DNA of 64,000 bases from the NCBI GenBank assembly GCA_028622995.1, contig JAJQJQ010000010.1, positions 2,480,001-2,544,000 of the forward strand, given 5' to 3'. The position numbers and the translations under genes are program-made. Positions within the stretch are counted from its first letter, which is position 1; every line of letters begins with the position of its first letter. Below the pieces are notes generated by a model. That model did not search any database. It was not told where the DNA came from and was given only the letters and a program-made list of their open reading frames with translations. Positions 1 through 11,500 of the stretch are shown in pieces. The DNA comes from Panagrolaimus kolymaensis (Eukaryota; Nematoda; Chromadorea; Rhabditida; Panagrolaimidae).

Positions 1-92
1 GCATTATTAAATTTTTTTGGGCATTTGTGATTTTATTTCACTGAGAGAAAAAAAAGTTTGGTTCGATAAAAAAGGAAATAACTCTTCTGAAA

Positions 93-953
93 ATGTGTGA
101 TTATTTGAATTATCAATTTATACATCCAAATCCTGATACTTTCGATTCTTCAGCTCGCCAATATTTTTCTCTTCCATTCGATGTTATTTCGTATATCATT
201 CAAAATCCTATCTCACCTAATGGTCTGCTAAAGATTCAGAAAACATGCAAACACTTTTTTTCAAAAAATAAAATTGTGGTTTTTCGCAATAAATATATTT
301 ATCTTGGAGAGGATGGAATATATTTTAGATTTTTTTCTGATGGAAGAAAAGAGGATTTCTCAACATTTAGAAATTTAAACTTTTGGCCTGCTGGATCTTT
401 TAGTGGTCGTAATACTTTGGAGCAAACAATGCAACATCCAATTAATATTCCAGCTAACATTTATCGCTGTAGCTTTCACGAATTTTATATTGCGGATTAT
501 ACCTTTACTTTAAACGAAATCAATTTTTTATTTGATGATGGTCAATCAATTAAACGACTTTGCTTGCTTAATGTTGATATTCGAGATGATAATGGAATCA
601 TAGTTTCAATTGATAAAATTATGGGAATGGTACCAAATGCTTTTACTTTTGAACACTTAAGTAAAAATGAAATATTCACTAATGATACATTTCAAAAATT
701 AATTGCTTTACAACGAAAACCAAAATGGGTTAATTTTGAAATTGGTTTTTGTCTAATTGCAGAAGATATTGATTTTTCAATTTTATTTAATTTTATTCGA
801 AAAACTACTACAGAAGGTAGTTGGATTATGTTTCGTTTTAATAATGGGTTGGAATCTTTCCATAAAATGCTTCAAATCGAAGTTAATAAGTTGATTGTAA
901 CATGGAAAAGGGAATTTAAAAGACGTGTTCATGTTTTCATCTGTGATTTATAA
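93..953 (+). CDS. F-box-like protein, intronless
   Basis: Single-exon ORF of 286 residues. Near residues 27-56 it reads LPFDVISYIIQ followed by LLKIQKTCKHFF, which has the spacing and hydrophobic pattern of an F-box (LP.ev...I...l.....l..l...C+.f). F-box proteins usually recruit substrates to SCF ubiquitin ligases through Skp1; large divergent F-box families with weak C-terminal repeats are common in nematodes. The remainder is rich in Phe, Ile and Asn, with no signal peptide or membrane segment. It ends 180 bp from the convergent gene on the opposite strand. The F-box reading is inference from a short motif; the C-terminal partner is unknown. Confidence 0.55.
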   Translation: MCDYLNYQFIHPNPDTFDSSARQYFSLPFDVISYIIQNPISPNGLLKIQKTCKHFFSKNKIVVFRNKYIYLGEDGIYFRFFSDGRKEDFSTFRNLNFWPAGSFSGRNTLEQTMQHPINIPANIYRCSFHEFYIADYTFTLNEINFLFDDGQSIKRLCLLNVDIRDDNGIIVSIDKIMGMVPNAFTFEHLSKNEIFTNDTFQKLIALQRKPKWVNFEIGFCLIAEDIDFSILFNFIRKTTTEGSWIMFRFNNGLESFHKMLQIEVNKLIVTWKREFKRRVHVFICDL

Positions 954-1132
954 TTATATCTAAGAATCGTATATGATTTAATTGGTTTTGTATTTACATT
1001 TTATCGTATTTATTGTACTTTTTTAAAATTTGAAAAATAAATAAAAAATATATAATATTTATATTTTACTTAAAAACATCCGTTAAATTGATTATATATG
1101 AATTAAAATTGGAATAAAATCTTTTTTTTAAT

Positions 1133-2581
1133 TTATACAAATTCTTCCAATGGCTCATATTTGAAAGGTCCACTACGTTTGTTTTGAAGATGATTAACAG
1201 TTCGAATAAGATCGTAATGCTGATCTTGAGTCAAAACAAGGGGTTGAACATTGAAAGTACGTTGGCGTCGCATGTTTTGGATGTAACGGTAAGTAATGAA
1301 AATTGAAAGAACTGCAAAAATGTATCCAAGAAAAACGAAAAATTTAGTGAGAATATTCCATGCCAAAACATTGGAATGCAATTCTAAAAAATAACATTTT
1401 TTTAGATTAAAAAGATTAGAAGCAAAACCTTTGAATGAATCAGAGATGCTCTTTCCTTCCTTAATTTTATCGTTAGTAAGGATTTCTCCATCTTCTTCAG
1501 ATGAAGCAAAATCAGAGGAATCAGCTTCAGCATTATCCTTTTCATCGGATTCAGCAGATGAAGAAGCAGAGTCAGAATCTTCTTCCTTAGCGACCATAAT
1601 TTCTAAGACACCAGTGTTATCAACAATAGGCTTAGCGGCTTTAACGATGACTTGAGCATCAATGGTTTTAATGTCTTTAGGATCTTTAACTTCCGCGGAA
1701 AGCTCTTCTTCGACATCATCATACAAAAGATCTTCATAATCGTCTTCATCACTAAAGAATCGTGGAGGCAATGGAAGAATTTTTTCATTGGAATCATGGA
1801 TTTCTTCATTTGAATCATATTCTTTGTCGTTGAAACCATTTAAATTACCAAGTAATTCTGGCATTTCGTTTGAATCAAAATCCTTACCAATGATATCATT
1901 GCTCTGTAATTTAATTGAAACAATACGTTTTGACCTACTACTACCACGCACTTCTTCAACAACTTCCCAAGGTGTGTCCATATCCGCAGGAATAGGACCT
2001 CGCATTCCATCTCGAAGCTTAAATGGACCGGAAGCTGAAAGGCTTCGACAATTTTTACGATATGCTCGAGAATCTGAGTAAGCTTTGTTGCTGCATGAGG
2101 CGCAATCAGTGTCATCAAAAATACCGCATCTGCTTACGACAAATTGCCCTTTTGGACATTTGTTACAAGTTTGGCAGGAAGCTGTATAAAGATCGAAATA
2201 TTGATCCTGAAATCATTTCATGATAAAAGTGAAAAAGAGCATTGGTAATCTATTATTCTTGTCCTATAACTTCTTGAAACATGTGGCTTTAAAAAAATAT
2301 GATCTATTTCATGCTTGTGAAATCACATTAAATTTATAGCAACTGCATCAAACATAAATATAACCCTGTGTTTTAAAAAATTACCTCAGCACATTTGTTA
2401 AATTTTTTAATCAAAATTTCAGCATCATCATCTTCCGTGACGGCTGGCAAATGAGTATCCTTAAAAATTCCAATCAATTTTCTCACTCTCTCTCTTTATT
2501 ATCACCATTTTCTTCACTAACCTCTAAATACTTTGCCGATGCAACGACAAAAAATAAAGTAAACAGTAGAATTCCTCGCAT
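1133..2581 (-). CDS. Type I membrane protein with one TNFR-like cysteine-rich repeat
   Basis: Three exons fit one 402-residue frame: 2581-2522, 2459-2385 and 2206-1133. Residues 1-16 (MRGILLFTLFFVVASA) are a clear signal peptide. At about residues 56-84 the cysteine pattern C..C..CPKGQFV...C....DTDC..C is a TNFR-type repeat (TNF receptor / p75NTR family, ligand-binding ectodomain). A long acidic Ser/Asp/Glu-rich stretch follows, then a hydrophobic segment near residue 345 (ILTKFFVFLGYIFAVLSIFI) and a cytoplasmic tail of about 45 residues with no recognisable death domain. Known family members usually carry several repeats, so one repeat is minimal. The receptor role is inference; the signal peptide, cysteine module and membrane segment are read directly. 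Confidence 0.75.
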
Positions 2582-3642
2582 AACAAAATTTCTAGAATTT
2601 ACCTATGAAATTGGGAAAAAAATGGAAAAAGAAACGTTTATTTCATTATTTTAAATACAAAAATTCACAAAATAACATAAAAAAGGAAAATTCGTTGATT
2701 AAATGAGTTTTACTGTATTAAAAAAAAGAGAAGCAAAACAACCATGAAATTGTTGCCGATAACAAACATGAAAAGAAGAAAATGGTTTTTTAGAAATATA
2801 AAAGAATACTGATTTTCTTTTTTTCGGTTTTTGTTTTGCTTACCAGCTTTGAAAAGAAAATAAAAGAAACAACCGTCGGTCAAAAGACAAAAAATTAGGA
2901 ATGACGGAAAAAAGGCAGAAGCATATTAACAACCTTCGATGTTCATCAATAAAAGTATGTATGTAGACACGTTTGATAAGATTTTAAATCCTAATGAAGA
3001 AAAAAAATTATAATAATATAAAATTGCGAGTGTCAATCAAACAGTGTTGACGTTAAAGAAGTTCAAAAGAAAAAAAAACAATGTAAAAAAAGATAATAAA
3101 ATGGAAGTATGTTAAAGCTACAGTAATGAGAAGAGAAAGTAGTTAAAAAAAATTTAAATAAAATCATCTGGGCCTTTTTTAGAATTATGATTTTTAAATT
3201 AAATTTTTAGTCCAAAAATGAGTCAAAGAAAAATAGCAAGCAAAAATTTCTTATTTAATGAATGCATGATCATTGACTAACAACACTGATAAAGCAGCAG
3301 TGGTAAAAAAAGAAAGAAGTATGAACTGTTAGAAAGAAGAGCCAGCTGACTGCAATGATCATCATCACCATCACATCGTAACCATAATATTATAATATTG
3401 AAAAATATTTTGGTATGAGGTGGAAGGTAAGAAATAGATAGATAAGGTCGCTACGCACATTTTTTTCTGGCGCCATTAGAAAGGGTGGCTTTTGTCTTAA
3501 GAAATAGAAAAGGAAATGAAAAGCATGAAAAGATGACAAAAATTATTGTTTAAAAACAACAAAAAAAAGAAATGATACAGAAAAGCACGAAAAAAAGCTG
3601 TTGATTTTTGTTTTTCAAACTCAATCGATAAACACGCCAGAT
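2582..3642. other. Intergenic region
   Basis: About 1.06 kb between the start of the TNFR-like gene and the 3' end of the TMEM127-like gene, both on -. It holds A-rich runs and short interrupted ORFs. I see no coding, RNA-gene or repeat signal. It should contain the promoter or leader region of the TNFR-like gene. Confidence 0.6.
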
Positions 3643-4720
3643 TTACGATGGAATGATGGGATTTTCAGAAGTAATAATTGGCCCTTGTGGATGAGGTTGG
3701 CATTGTTGTTGAGCAAACATAAGAATAGGTTCTTCATCAAAATATGGATCTCCAATAATTGGTCGCATATCTTCTGGACGTTGATTAAAATCTCGCCATG
3801 ATCGCAATGCACGTGAACAAATAAATTTTTTATTTTCAATTCGACGAATTCGTCTTACAGCTTTATGATGACGAATTGAACAACCAATTGATGAAAACAT
3901 TAACAATGCTGCAGCAGTAATTAAATACATTCCAGTGCCTACATTAACTATGGCATGAGGATGCATTGATGTGACTTGTAATTGTGCAATTACAGCTGCC
4001 ATTAATGCTAGCGAAATAAGAAGTACTAAAAATTATTAAAATATTGTTTATTTATTCTTTGTTCCCTAAAAAAGAAAGAAACTCACGATTCAATAATTCT
4101 AAAACGGTATTTCGACGAAGCCAAAGCAAAAAGCCAAGAGAAGGCGCAAAAAGAGTTAAAAGGCCAGCCGAAAAAGACACGATCATTCCAATAAATGAAA
4201 GGGAAATAATGACATAAAATAAATTTGCAACATTTGGAGTAATACAATCAACCATGACTAAAAAAATAATAATTAATTTTTCCATTTTAGGAATTAAAAA
4301 AATTTATACCAATATCATTATAATGGAAGCTGATATGTACACGTCCATATTGATCACTAAAACGACCAAAACGGGCTGGATACCAAAATTGACGAGTGCC
4401 AATTTTATCGCATGAGCGTCCATTTGGAAGTGGCCAAGTATCAAATGTCATAAATTCAAGAGAGGGCCTTGAATTATTATTATTATTTGTTACAATACTA
4501 CCATCGCGGGTTATCGTTTGATATCTGGATTCCAAAGTCATCCATGAATCACAAATCAATGCTAATACTGTCTGCAAAAAAGATAAAAATTATTTTTAAA
4601 ATTCAAATTTTAAGTAAATAAACATACCACAATTGTAACAAGCATATTAAAAATTGTAGCCGAAATTGAAATCTCATCTCGATTGCTTTCTAGAGATCTA
4701 ATAATTCGAAGCATTTTCAT
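3643..4720 (-). CDS. TMEM127-like four-pass membrane protein
   Basis: Four exons give one 302-residue frame: 4720-4628, 4571-4310, 4257-4087 and 4025-3643. There are four hydrophobic segments: one near residues 18-40, then a loop of roughly 85 residues with an Asn run, one starting with NLFYVIISLSFIGMIVSFSA, one after the ELLN turn, and one at GMYLITAAALLMFSSIG. The segment DCITPNV before the second helix and the following FIG.i.SfsAgLL..F.P pattern resemble TMEM127, a multi-pass endosomal/lysosomal protein linked to mTORC1 and RET trafficking in mammals. The tail is basic and then proline/glutamine-rich. Assignment rests on topology and one conserved block; a nematode claudin-like protein is the alternative. 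Confidence 0.5.
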
Positions 4721-7700
4721 GTTTTAATTCTCCAAGTTTAAGGTTGTATCCTAAAAATAATAATCATAACCTTTATAAAAAACGACGCATGTAAAAAATG
4801 GACTTTTGAAAAAACGCGAATATCTTTAACTTTTTTTTCTTTGAATTTTTTTGATGTTATAACATAGCTGCCTATGTCTCCTCTGCTCTCGTCTCTTGTC
4901 TTGTTTTCTTGATGGCAAGAGTAGAAAAAGGGATGTTAAAAAAAGGAGGAAATTGCCGCCATTGGCAGCAGCAGAAACGAGAGGGAATAGAAAAATGAAT
5001 AGCAAAAGACACTGACATTTTTTTTTCTCTTCGGCAACTAACACAATTTCTCCTCAAAATTTTCACTCTTTTTTCAATTTTTCTTTTCGCCCATTTTGAA
5101 TGTAAAAAGTAAGAGAGGATGCCTGCATCGCCGCTGGCAGCAGCAAAGTAGCAGCAAAACAAGAGCTCTCTTTTTAACTTTGGCCAATGATCATTTGCTT
5201 GCAATTCATATATTGTTCTGAAGAACAGCAAAAAATGCTTTGAAGCGTTCGAAAAAAATAAATTAAATAAATTGGTGGGGCATTAAAAATTTGTTTTTGC
5301 GCGTTTTTAAATGCTTAATTTTACTTTTATTAAAAAGTTTTTTTAAAAAAGCAAGAGAACTTATTGGATTTTTTTCAAATTTAAAACTTATTTGGAGAAA
5401 AAAATCAAGATAAAAATACAAGGATTAGTGAAAAATACATAGAAATGTAATTTAGAATTTTCAAAGTCTCATAGCAAAAACACTTTCATTATTAAAATGA
5501 GAAATGGTTTTTGTGAGAGCGATGGTGACAAGGAAATTCTTGAATAAAGAAAGACATAAGCCATTATTTCCTTTTTGAACAATGATGATGAATAAAACCA
5601 TGGGAAATGTAAAAAGAATCAACAATCAAAGGATGAGGAACGAAAGAGAAACGATTCAGCAGGAAAAAAAACATAAAAAATCAAATGTTGGTGGTCTTGT
5701 TTTAAAATTTTAAAAATTGCTAAAAAAAAAACATTGTTTTTATTATACTTCCTTGAAATTCGGCCAATCTGAAATAAAAACATAGAAATGGCCATTGCTA
5801 TATTAAAAAAAATTGGAACAAAAAAAAGCTAAAAATCGATAACCATAATTCCACTCAAACCGAAGAAAAAAATATGTACAATCGATTGTTTTTTTGCCTC
5901 TATTAAAAGTTTATTGGCGATTTGCATATTCGGGTTTTTTTTTTATTATATGACAAAAGCAAATTTTTACTAACCGAATAAATAAATTAACAAAAACAAT
6001 TTTGCATAAATTTGCAGAAAACAAACACAGAAAAAAAATCTTTGACCAATCTTAGAAATTGCTTTTGTTTCTTTGTACAAACATAATAACAAACATTAAA
6101 ACAAAGTTGTCTGATTTTCTTCTTCTTCTGCGCCATCTGCCATATTAGTTGTTTGGTGTTGTTGGTGGTGGTGGGCATAAATGCTACTACTACTAATATT
6201 ACTATTCCTGACAGCCGTTAAAAGACTGACTTTCTTTGTTTTGTTTTGACGTTTATATTTTTCTTTTTTTTTCTTTTTTGAAAAAAGGATTCGTTTTCTA
6301 TAAATAAAAAAATAGTCTAGCTTTGTTTTTACACCAAAAATTACATAAAAATCCAATCGGGTGTGAGAAAATTTTTTTATATCTCTTTTTCCTTTGAAAT
6401 GGAGAAAGAAACAGAAACGAATAAAGGGTACAAACTTTAAGCTGTAAAAAATTTCCAGAGGAAATGCGATATATGAGCTTTAAGTCAAAATTTTTAACAC
6501 ATTTATTTAATCGCTTATTTAGCACTTTGCTATGTTTCAAGCTTTGAAAACTTAACTAAAATAAAAGTTAGACGCATTAATTAGTCTTTTGATTGAGAAA
6601 AAATTTCTTTGTTTGATGATTTCTTGATTTTTTAATTTTTGTTTTAACACCGCTATCCATTTTCAATGCCATGAACCTTTTTTTTATTTTCCCAACCAAA
6701 AACAATTTTTTTTGAGACTGTTTGAATCGCGATTTTTTTTGTACTATGACCTTTTGTTATTTTTTTGTTAGGAAAAATACAGAAAACGGAAACAGGAAGA
6801 AAAAAAGAGACTATTTTTTTAGGATATTGCGTCTTTGTTTATTTCCATAGTCTTCAATTTTTGTATATAAACTACTGTAATTTTTGTGTTGAAGACATCA
6901 TTTTTATATATTTAGTTTATTAAAAATTAAATGTAAGCTCCTAAGAATTTTCAAGGATTTAGAAAAATAAAACTTTTTTTTGTATCAATTTTTATTAAAT
7001 TATCTGTTAAAAATTGTAATGTTTAAAAGTTTCTATTTTGTTCCTTTGAGTTTTTTTCTTTCTTGACTTTACAAATTTTTTTAAACAATCTCGACGACAT
7101 AATCTTTTTTTTTGAATTGTATCATTCTTGTCATTCTTGAAACTAATATATATTATACAAAATAACACATTCTTCTTCTTTTTTTTCCTTCCTACTTTTT
7201 TCACCTTGAAAAAAAGAGCTACAACTTTCGTTCAATTGGTTTTTCATTTTCTTCTGTTTCTCTCGTGTGCCTTGAAAAAAAATGATGATCGGCCCCAATG
7301 ATTTGTAGTAAAAAAATTTTTTTGTTCTAAACTATTTTTTTTTGTTGCTGCGCAAATTGCTTTTGCGCTTCTCTGACTAATTACTGGCTATTGAGTTAAT
7401 TCGAGGAAACCGGCTTCAAATTTTCTTCTTCTTTTTTTCAAATTCAATTCAAGCTTTTTTCGTTTTTTTTTTGTTATATGTTTTTCCATACCGATTTTTG
7501 TTGAGTATCCAATCCACTACGTTGATGACTTTTTTTTCAAGCACTCTCTTCACAACTCTTGTAATTTTTATGTTTTTTCTTTCTCTTTTTTGTACACATA
7601 TTTTTCGATCGTCGCTAACCCTTCTATTTTTACAACAATAACAAAGAGTCAGTCGTCAGTCGACTGTGCCATAAACCATTTCCGGATGATAGTTTTTTCT

Positions 7701-8572
7701 TTCTTTGTTAGTTCGATGAATTTTTTATGAATTAAAAAAAAGTTTCCATACATTGCGGGATTGCAAAAGACTTGACGCCGACGAATGGTGGCCTTATGCG
7801 CAGCAGTACACGCAGCATAGCATGTATGTACATATTGCTTTGAATTTAATGGAGGTATGTATGCTCGTGTGCATGCGCAGCCTTCTTCCACTCACCTCAC
7901 CTGAGCAAGAGAGAGCTGCTTTTTTGTGGCCACCGCAACCATTTTTCATCTGCCATCGTTATTGACCAAGTTGGTGATAGTTTCATGGACCGTTTTTTGG
8001 CAATAAACATTGCAAGAAAATAAGAAAAACACACATATAAAACCATTAATGTTTTTCGTGTTCTAAAGTTTTTTCCGAAGTTTTATGATTGTTTTTGTTT
8101 TTTACCTTTGATCGAACAAGTATGAAATAGTTTTTTTGCAATACTCTTTTTTTCTATTTAACGTATATGTATTTGCTCGAGCAAATAGTACTTCGTCTTA
8201 CAAATGTGACCTTTCAATCTTTCTCTTTTTTTTTTGATTTTTTTAGTGGCAAAGTTTAGATTTCTTCGTAGAGGTGAGGAAAGCTTACCACTTATTGACA
8301 GGGCCACAAACCAAAGGGTTTTTCTTCTTTCCTTTTGCTTGTTTTTTTTTTTTTTGCATTGCCATATTTGTCTTTGTATCGTTTACTCTTTTTGACCTAT
8401 GAGAAAATGACTGACGGGTTTTGTTGCACTTTTATTTGATCAATATAAACGATCTTTAATAACCTTTTTTAAGGCAAAAAAGAATGGCATTTTATTGAAT
8501 GATCAATATTTTATTGTATTTCTTTCAAATGTTTAAATTTATTGTGCCATATTAATCAACAAATAACAAGAT
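4721..8572. other. Long divergent intergenic region, probably holding 5' exons or regulation of par-3
   Basis: 3.85 kb between two divergent genes, dominated by T and A homopolymers. No ORF here has a recognisable domain. The par-3 coding sequence begins at 8573 with what looks like the last strand of the N-terminal oligomerisation (CR1) domain, so earlier coding exons would be expected here or the gene starts short. I could not identify them. A 27-bp segment at about 8247-8273 has an acceptor before it and a GTGAGG donor after it, but its peptide does not resemble CR1. Confidence 0.45.
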
Positions 8573-11500
8573 GAATCGAGACAATTACGTAACGGTAAGT
8601 AAATCATAGAAAATAAAAGAAAGAGAAAAACATACATGCATGATAAGCTTCATAAAAATGACTACACCTCCGGAAAAAGACGGGCGCGCACACAAAAGAA
8701 AATAAAGAGTTGATTGCTCATAGCTGCATGCCCCAGAACTTTTTTTAATGCGCACTATTTTCTTCTTCTTCTTATTTTATACCTTAAAGAGCTTATTGTT
8801 AAACATATAAGGAAATAAGTCTATTTTCTTCTTATTTCCATTTTTAGATTTTGGCGATTTACGACGATCCTCCTCAGCCACCACAACCCCAAACAATATC
8901 GTCATCATCTTCATCGCCAACTATTATATCTGTTGATAAAACAAAATCTCAAAAAAGGAATATTGATGCTGAAGGAGTTGTTGAAATTACAAATTTAAAT
9001 GAGCCACCAAGTAATTATTTTTTTTTACTTTAAATTTATTTGATTATTTATGGTAATGTTCTAGGTCACGGTTTAAAAGTTGTTTCTGAAAATAGTGGAA
9101 ACTATAGTGGTAGAATTTCTCCCCCATTTTCTTCTTCTGCCCATCATCGTTCGGAACAATCATCCTCAACAACGGCTAGTTTTCGGCGATCACCTGCTTC
9201 AGGTAAAGAAAAGGAAAAGCGAAAAAGAAAAAATAGAATGAATCATAATTTCTTTATTTTTTTGTAGACAATTCGCAAAAAGCATCATTATCATTTCATA
9301 AAAATCCAAATAATAGCAGTGGCTCTTCCCGTTATAAAGAAACCGATATGGCTCAACTAACTCGAGATCAAGCACGAAAATCGCGATTCACTGATGCATT
9401 TTTGGATGCTCGAGATCGGTTGGATGAACACAATGAAGATGATGAATCTTTTCAAAATATTAGTGGCAATGGCGATACAAATTTAAGACAAATGAAAGTT
9501 TCTCTTGCAGCTGAAACTATAAATATTCCTCTTGGGATTGAGGTTTGGCCATTTTGTTTAAAAGTTGTCTTTAAATTTTTAACATATATTTTTACAGATT
9601 AGCGCTGTGCCAGATTTAAATGATACTCGAAAAACAAGAATATTAGCTGTTGAAGTTCGGCATATAGATGAAGATGGACGAGTTGCAATTGATGGTAGAA
9701 TTAAAGTTGGCGATCAAATTACAGATATTAATCAACGGCCAGTTTATCAGGTATCAATAAAACCTTTGGAATATGAGATTTAACCATTAAAAATATTTTA
9801 GATGTCATTTCCCGCAGCTCAAGCTCGCATACATGAATTGCAATCAGTTGAAGATCCCATATTAATTGTAACTCGAAGAACGGGTGATGACGTATCTAAT
9901 GTGTCTTCAAAATCTTTAAAAACCACAGCTTTGCAACAAGCAAATAGCACCAAAACGGGTGAAGTTATTTCTGTATCAATAAAAAAAGCTTCAACTGGAT
10001 TTGGGTTCGGATTGAAAAGTCGTGTCAACACCAGAGACGAAACATTAATTTGTATAAATTCCGTTAGCATAAATGGTCCTGCATATAATAAACTCCAAAT
10101 TGGTGATCGACTTCTTAAGGTTTGTATTATTCAATGCAATCGCATATTTAAAGTCTGTATTTTTTAGATTAACGACACTGAAATTACAACATTTTCTCAA
10201 GCTGAAGTGGTTGCCACTCTTAAAAAAGTTCCCCTCGGTTCTAAAGTCAATTTTTGTATATCCAGAATTAACAATGACCTAAATCAAAATGAGTCTGATT
10301 CACAAAAACCTTCAACTTCTGCCATAAATAAATCTCCTGAATCATTGGAAATGGTTCATAAACGTCGACAATCAGCATTCGTCGATATTATGGATGAAAA
10401 CGTGGAGTTTCTAACTTTTGATGTACAATTAATTAATTCAAGAAGCGCTGGTTTGGGAATAAGTTTAAAAGGAGGAAAATTATATCCAGAAAATGGTAGA
10501 TTAGAAAGTGGAATTGATTGTGGACTATTTGTTAAAGGAGTAAGTAACACTTAAAAATAAAGGAATATCTAAACAAATGCAATTTCAGATATTACATGGA
10601 AGTGCAGCATTTCATGATGGTCGATTTCACGAAAATGACCGATTAATAGGAATTGAAAATCTTGATCTCAGAGAATATACTCATAATGCTGATGCCCTTG
10701 CAGCATTTTCAAATACTTTAGGAAATGTTCCACTTTCTCAAAAATCGGTGAGAATCCATATTGCAAGGTGTAAAGATCATTCATCAGTCGATTTTGGAAG
10801 AAAAGGTAATATTGAGTTTTGAGAAATTTTTCCAACCAATAAGTTTAAGTTTCAACTCGCAACAAAGCAAACCCATCATCATTTAAAGCTACCTCTGCCT
10901 ATGCAGACGGATATGACAGCGAAGTTAGTGTCGCTCTAGAATCAGATCCATTTAATCGTGAAAATCCTATAAGAAAATCCATTAATGAAAAGCATCCATT
11001 TGGAGGAGGCAAAGATGCAGTACACACACAAGCATATCAAAAAATTATTCATCAACGTCAAACAAGTGGTAAGTCTCTCTTTTTTTATTTTTCATGCAAT
11101 AATTTTTTTGCTGCTTTAATTTTTCTATCCTTTTGTTTTATGCTTATTTTTTCCTTTTGGGCTTAGTACATAGTTGATATCTTTTGTTTTGCTTTAGCTC
11201 CTCAATTTCCTTCGGATGCTTCTGCTTTTATTGGAAATTATGGTTTATCATCAGAATTTAAAAAGCGTCGTTCATCATTAACTCATCCTCGACTTCCGCT
11301 TTCTGTTGCTCCCAAGCTTGTTGATTTAGAGCTATCTCCAAATGAAAATAATGCTCCGAATGATGCGTATTGGAATGCTTTGCAAAAATTAAAAATTGCC
11401 AACAAAAGACAATCAATGTTTATTGAATCGACAGAAAAACCATTACAAGTTCAATCATTAAAATCTATGAAAGCTCATTCATCTTCAAAACTTGCACCAC

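Noticed and set aside
1431..2081. Plus-strand Ser/Leu-rich ORFs opposite the TNFR-like gene
   Set aside because: Complement of the acidic Ser/Asp/Glu coding stretch; no initiation or splice context.
7753..7965. Possible CR1 exon of par-3 (ORF with YVHIALNLME before a GTATGT donor)
   Set aside because: Only a coincidental YVH; no RY+K or DGGILD pattern and no acceptor in phase.
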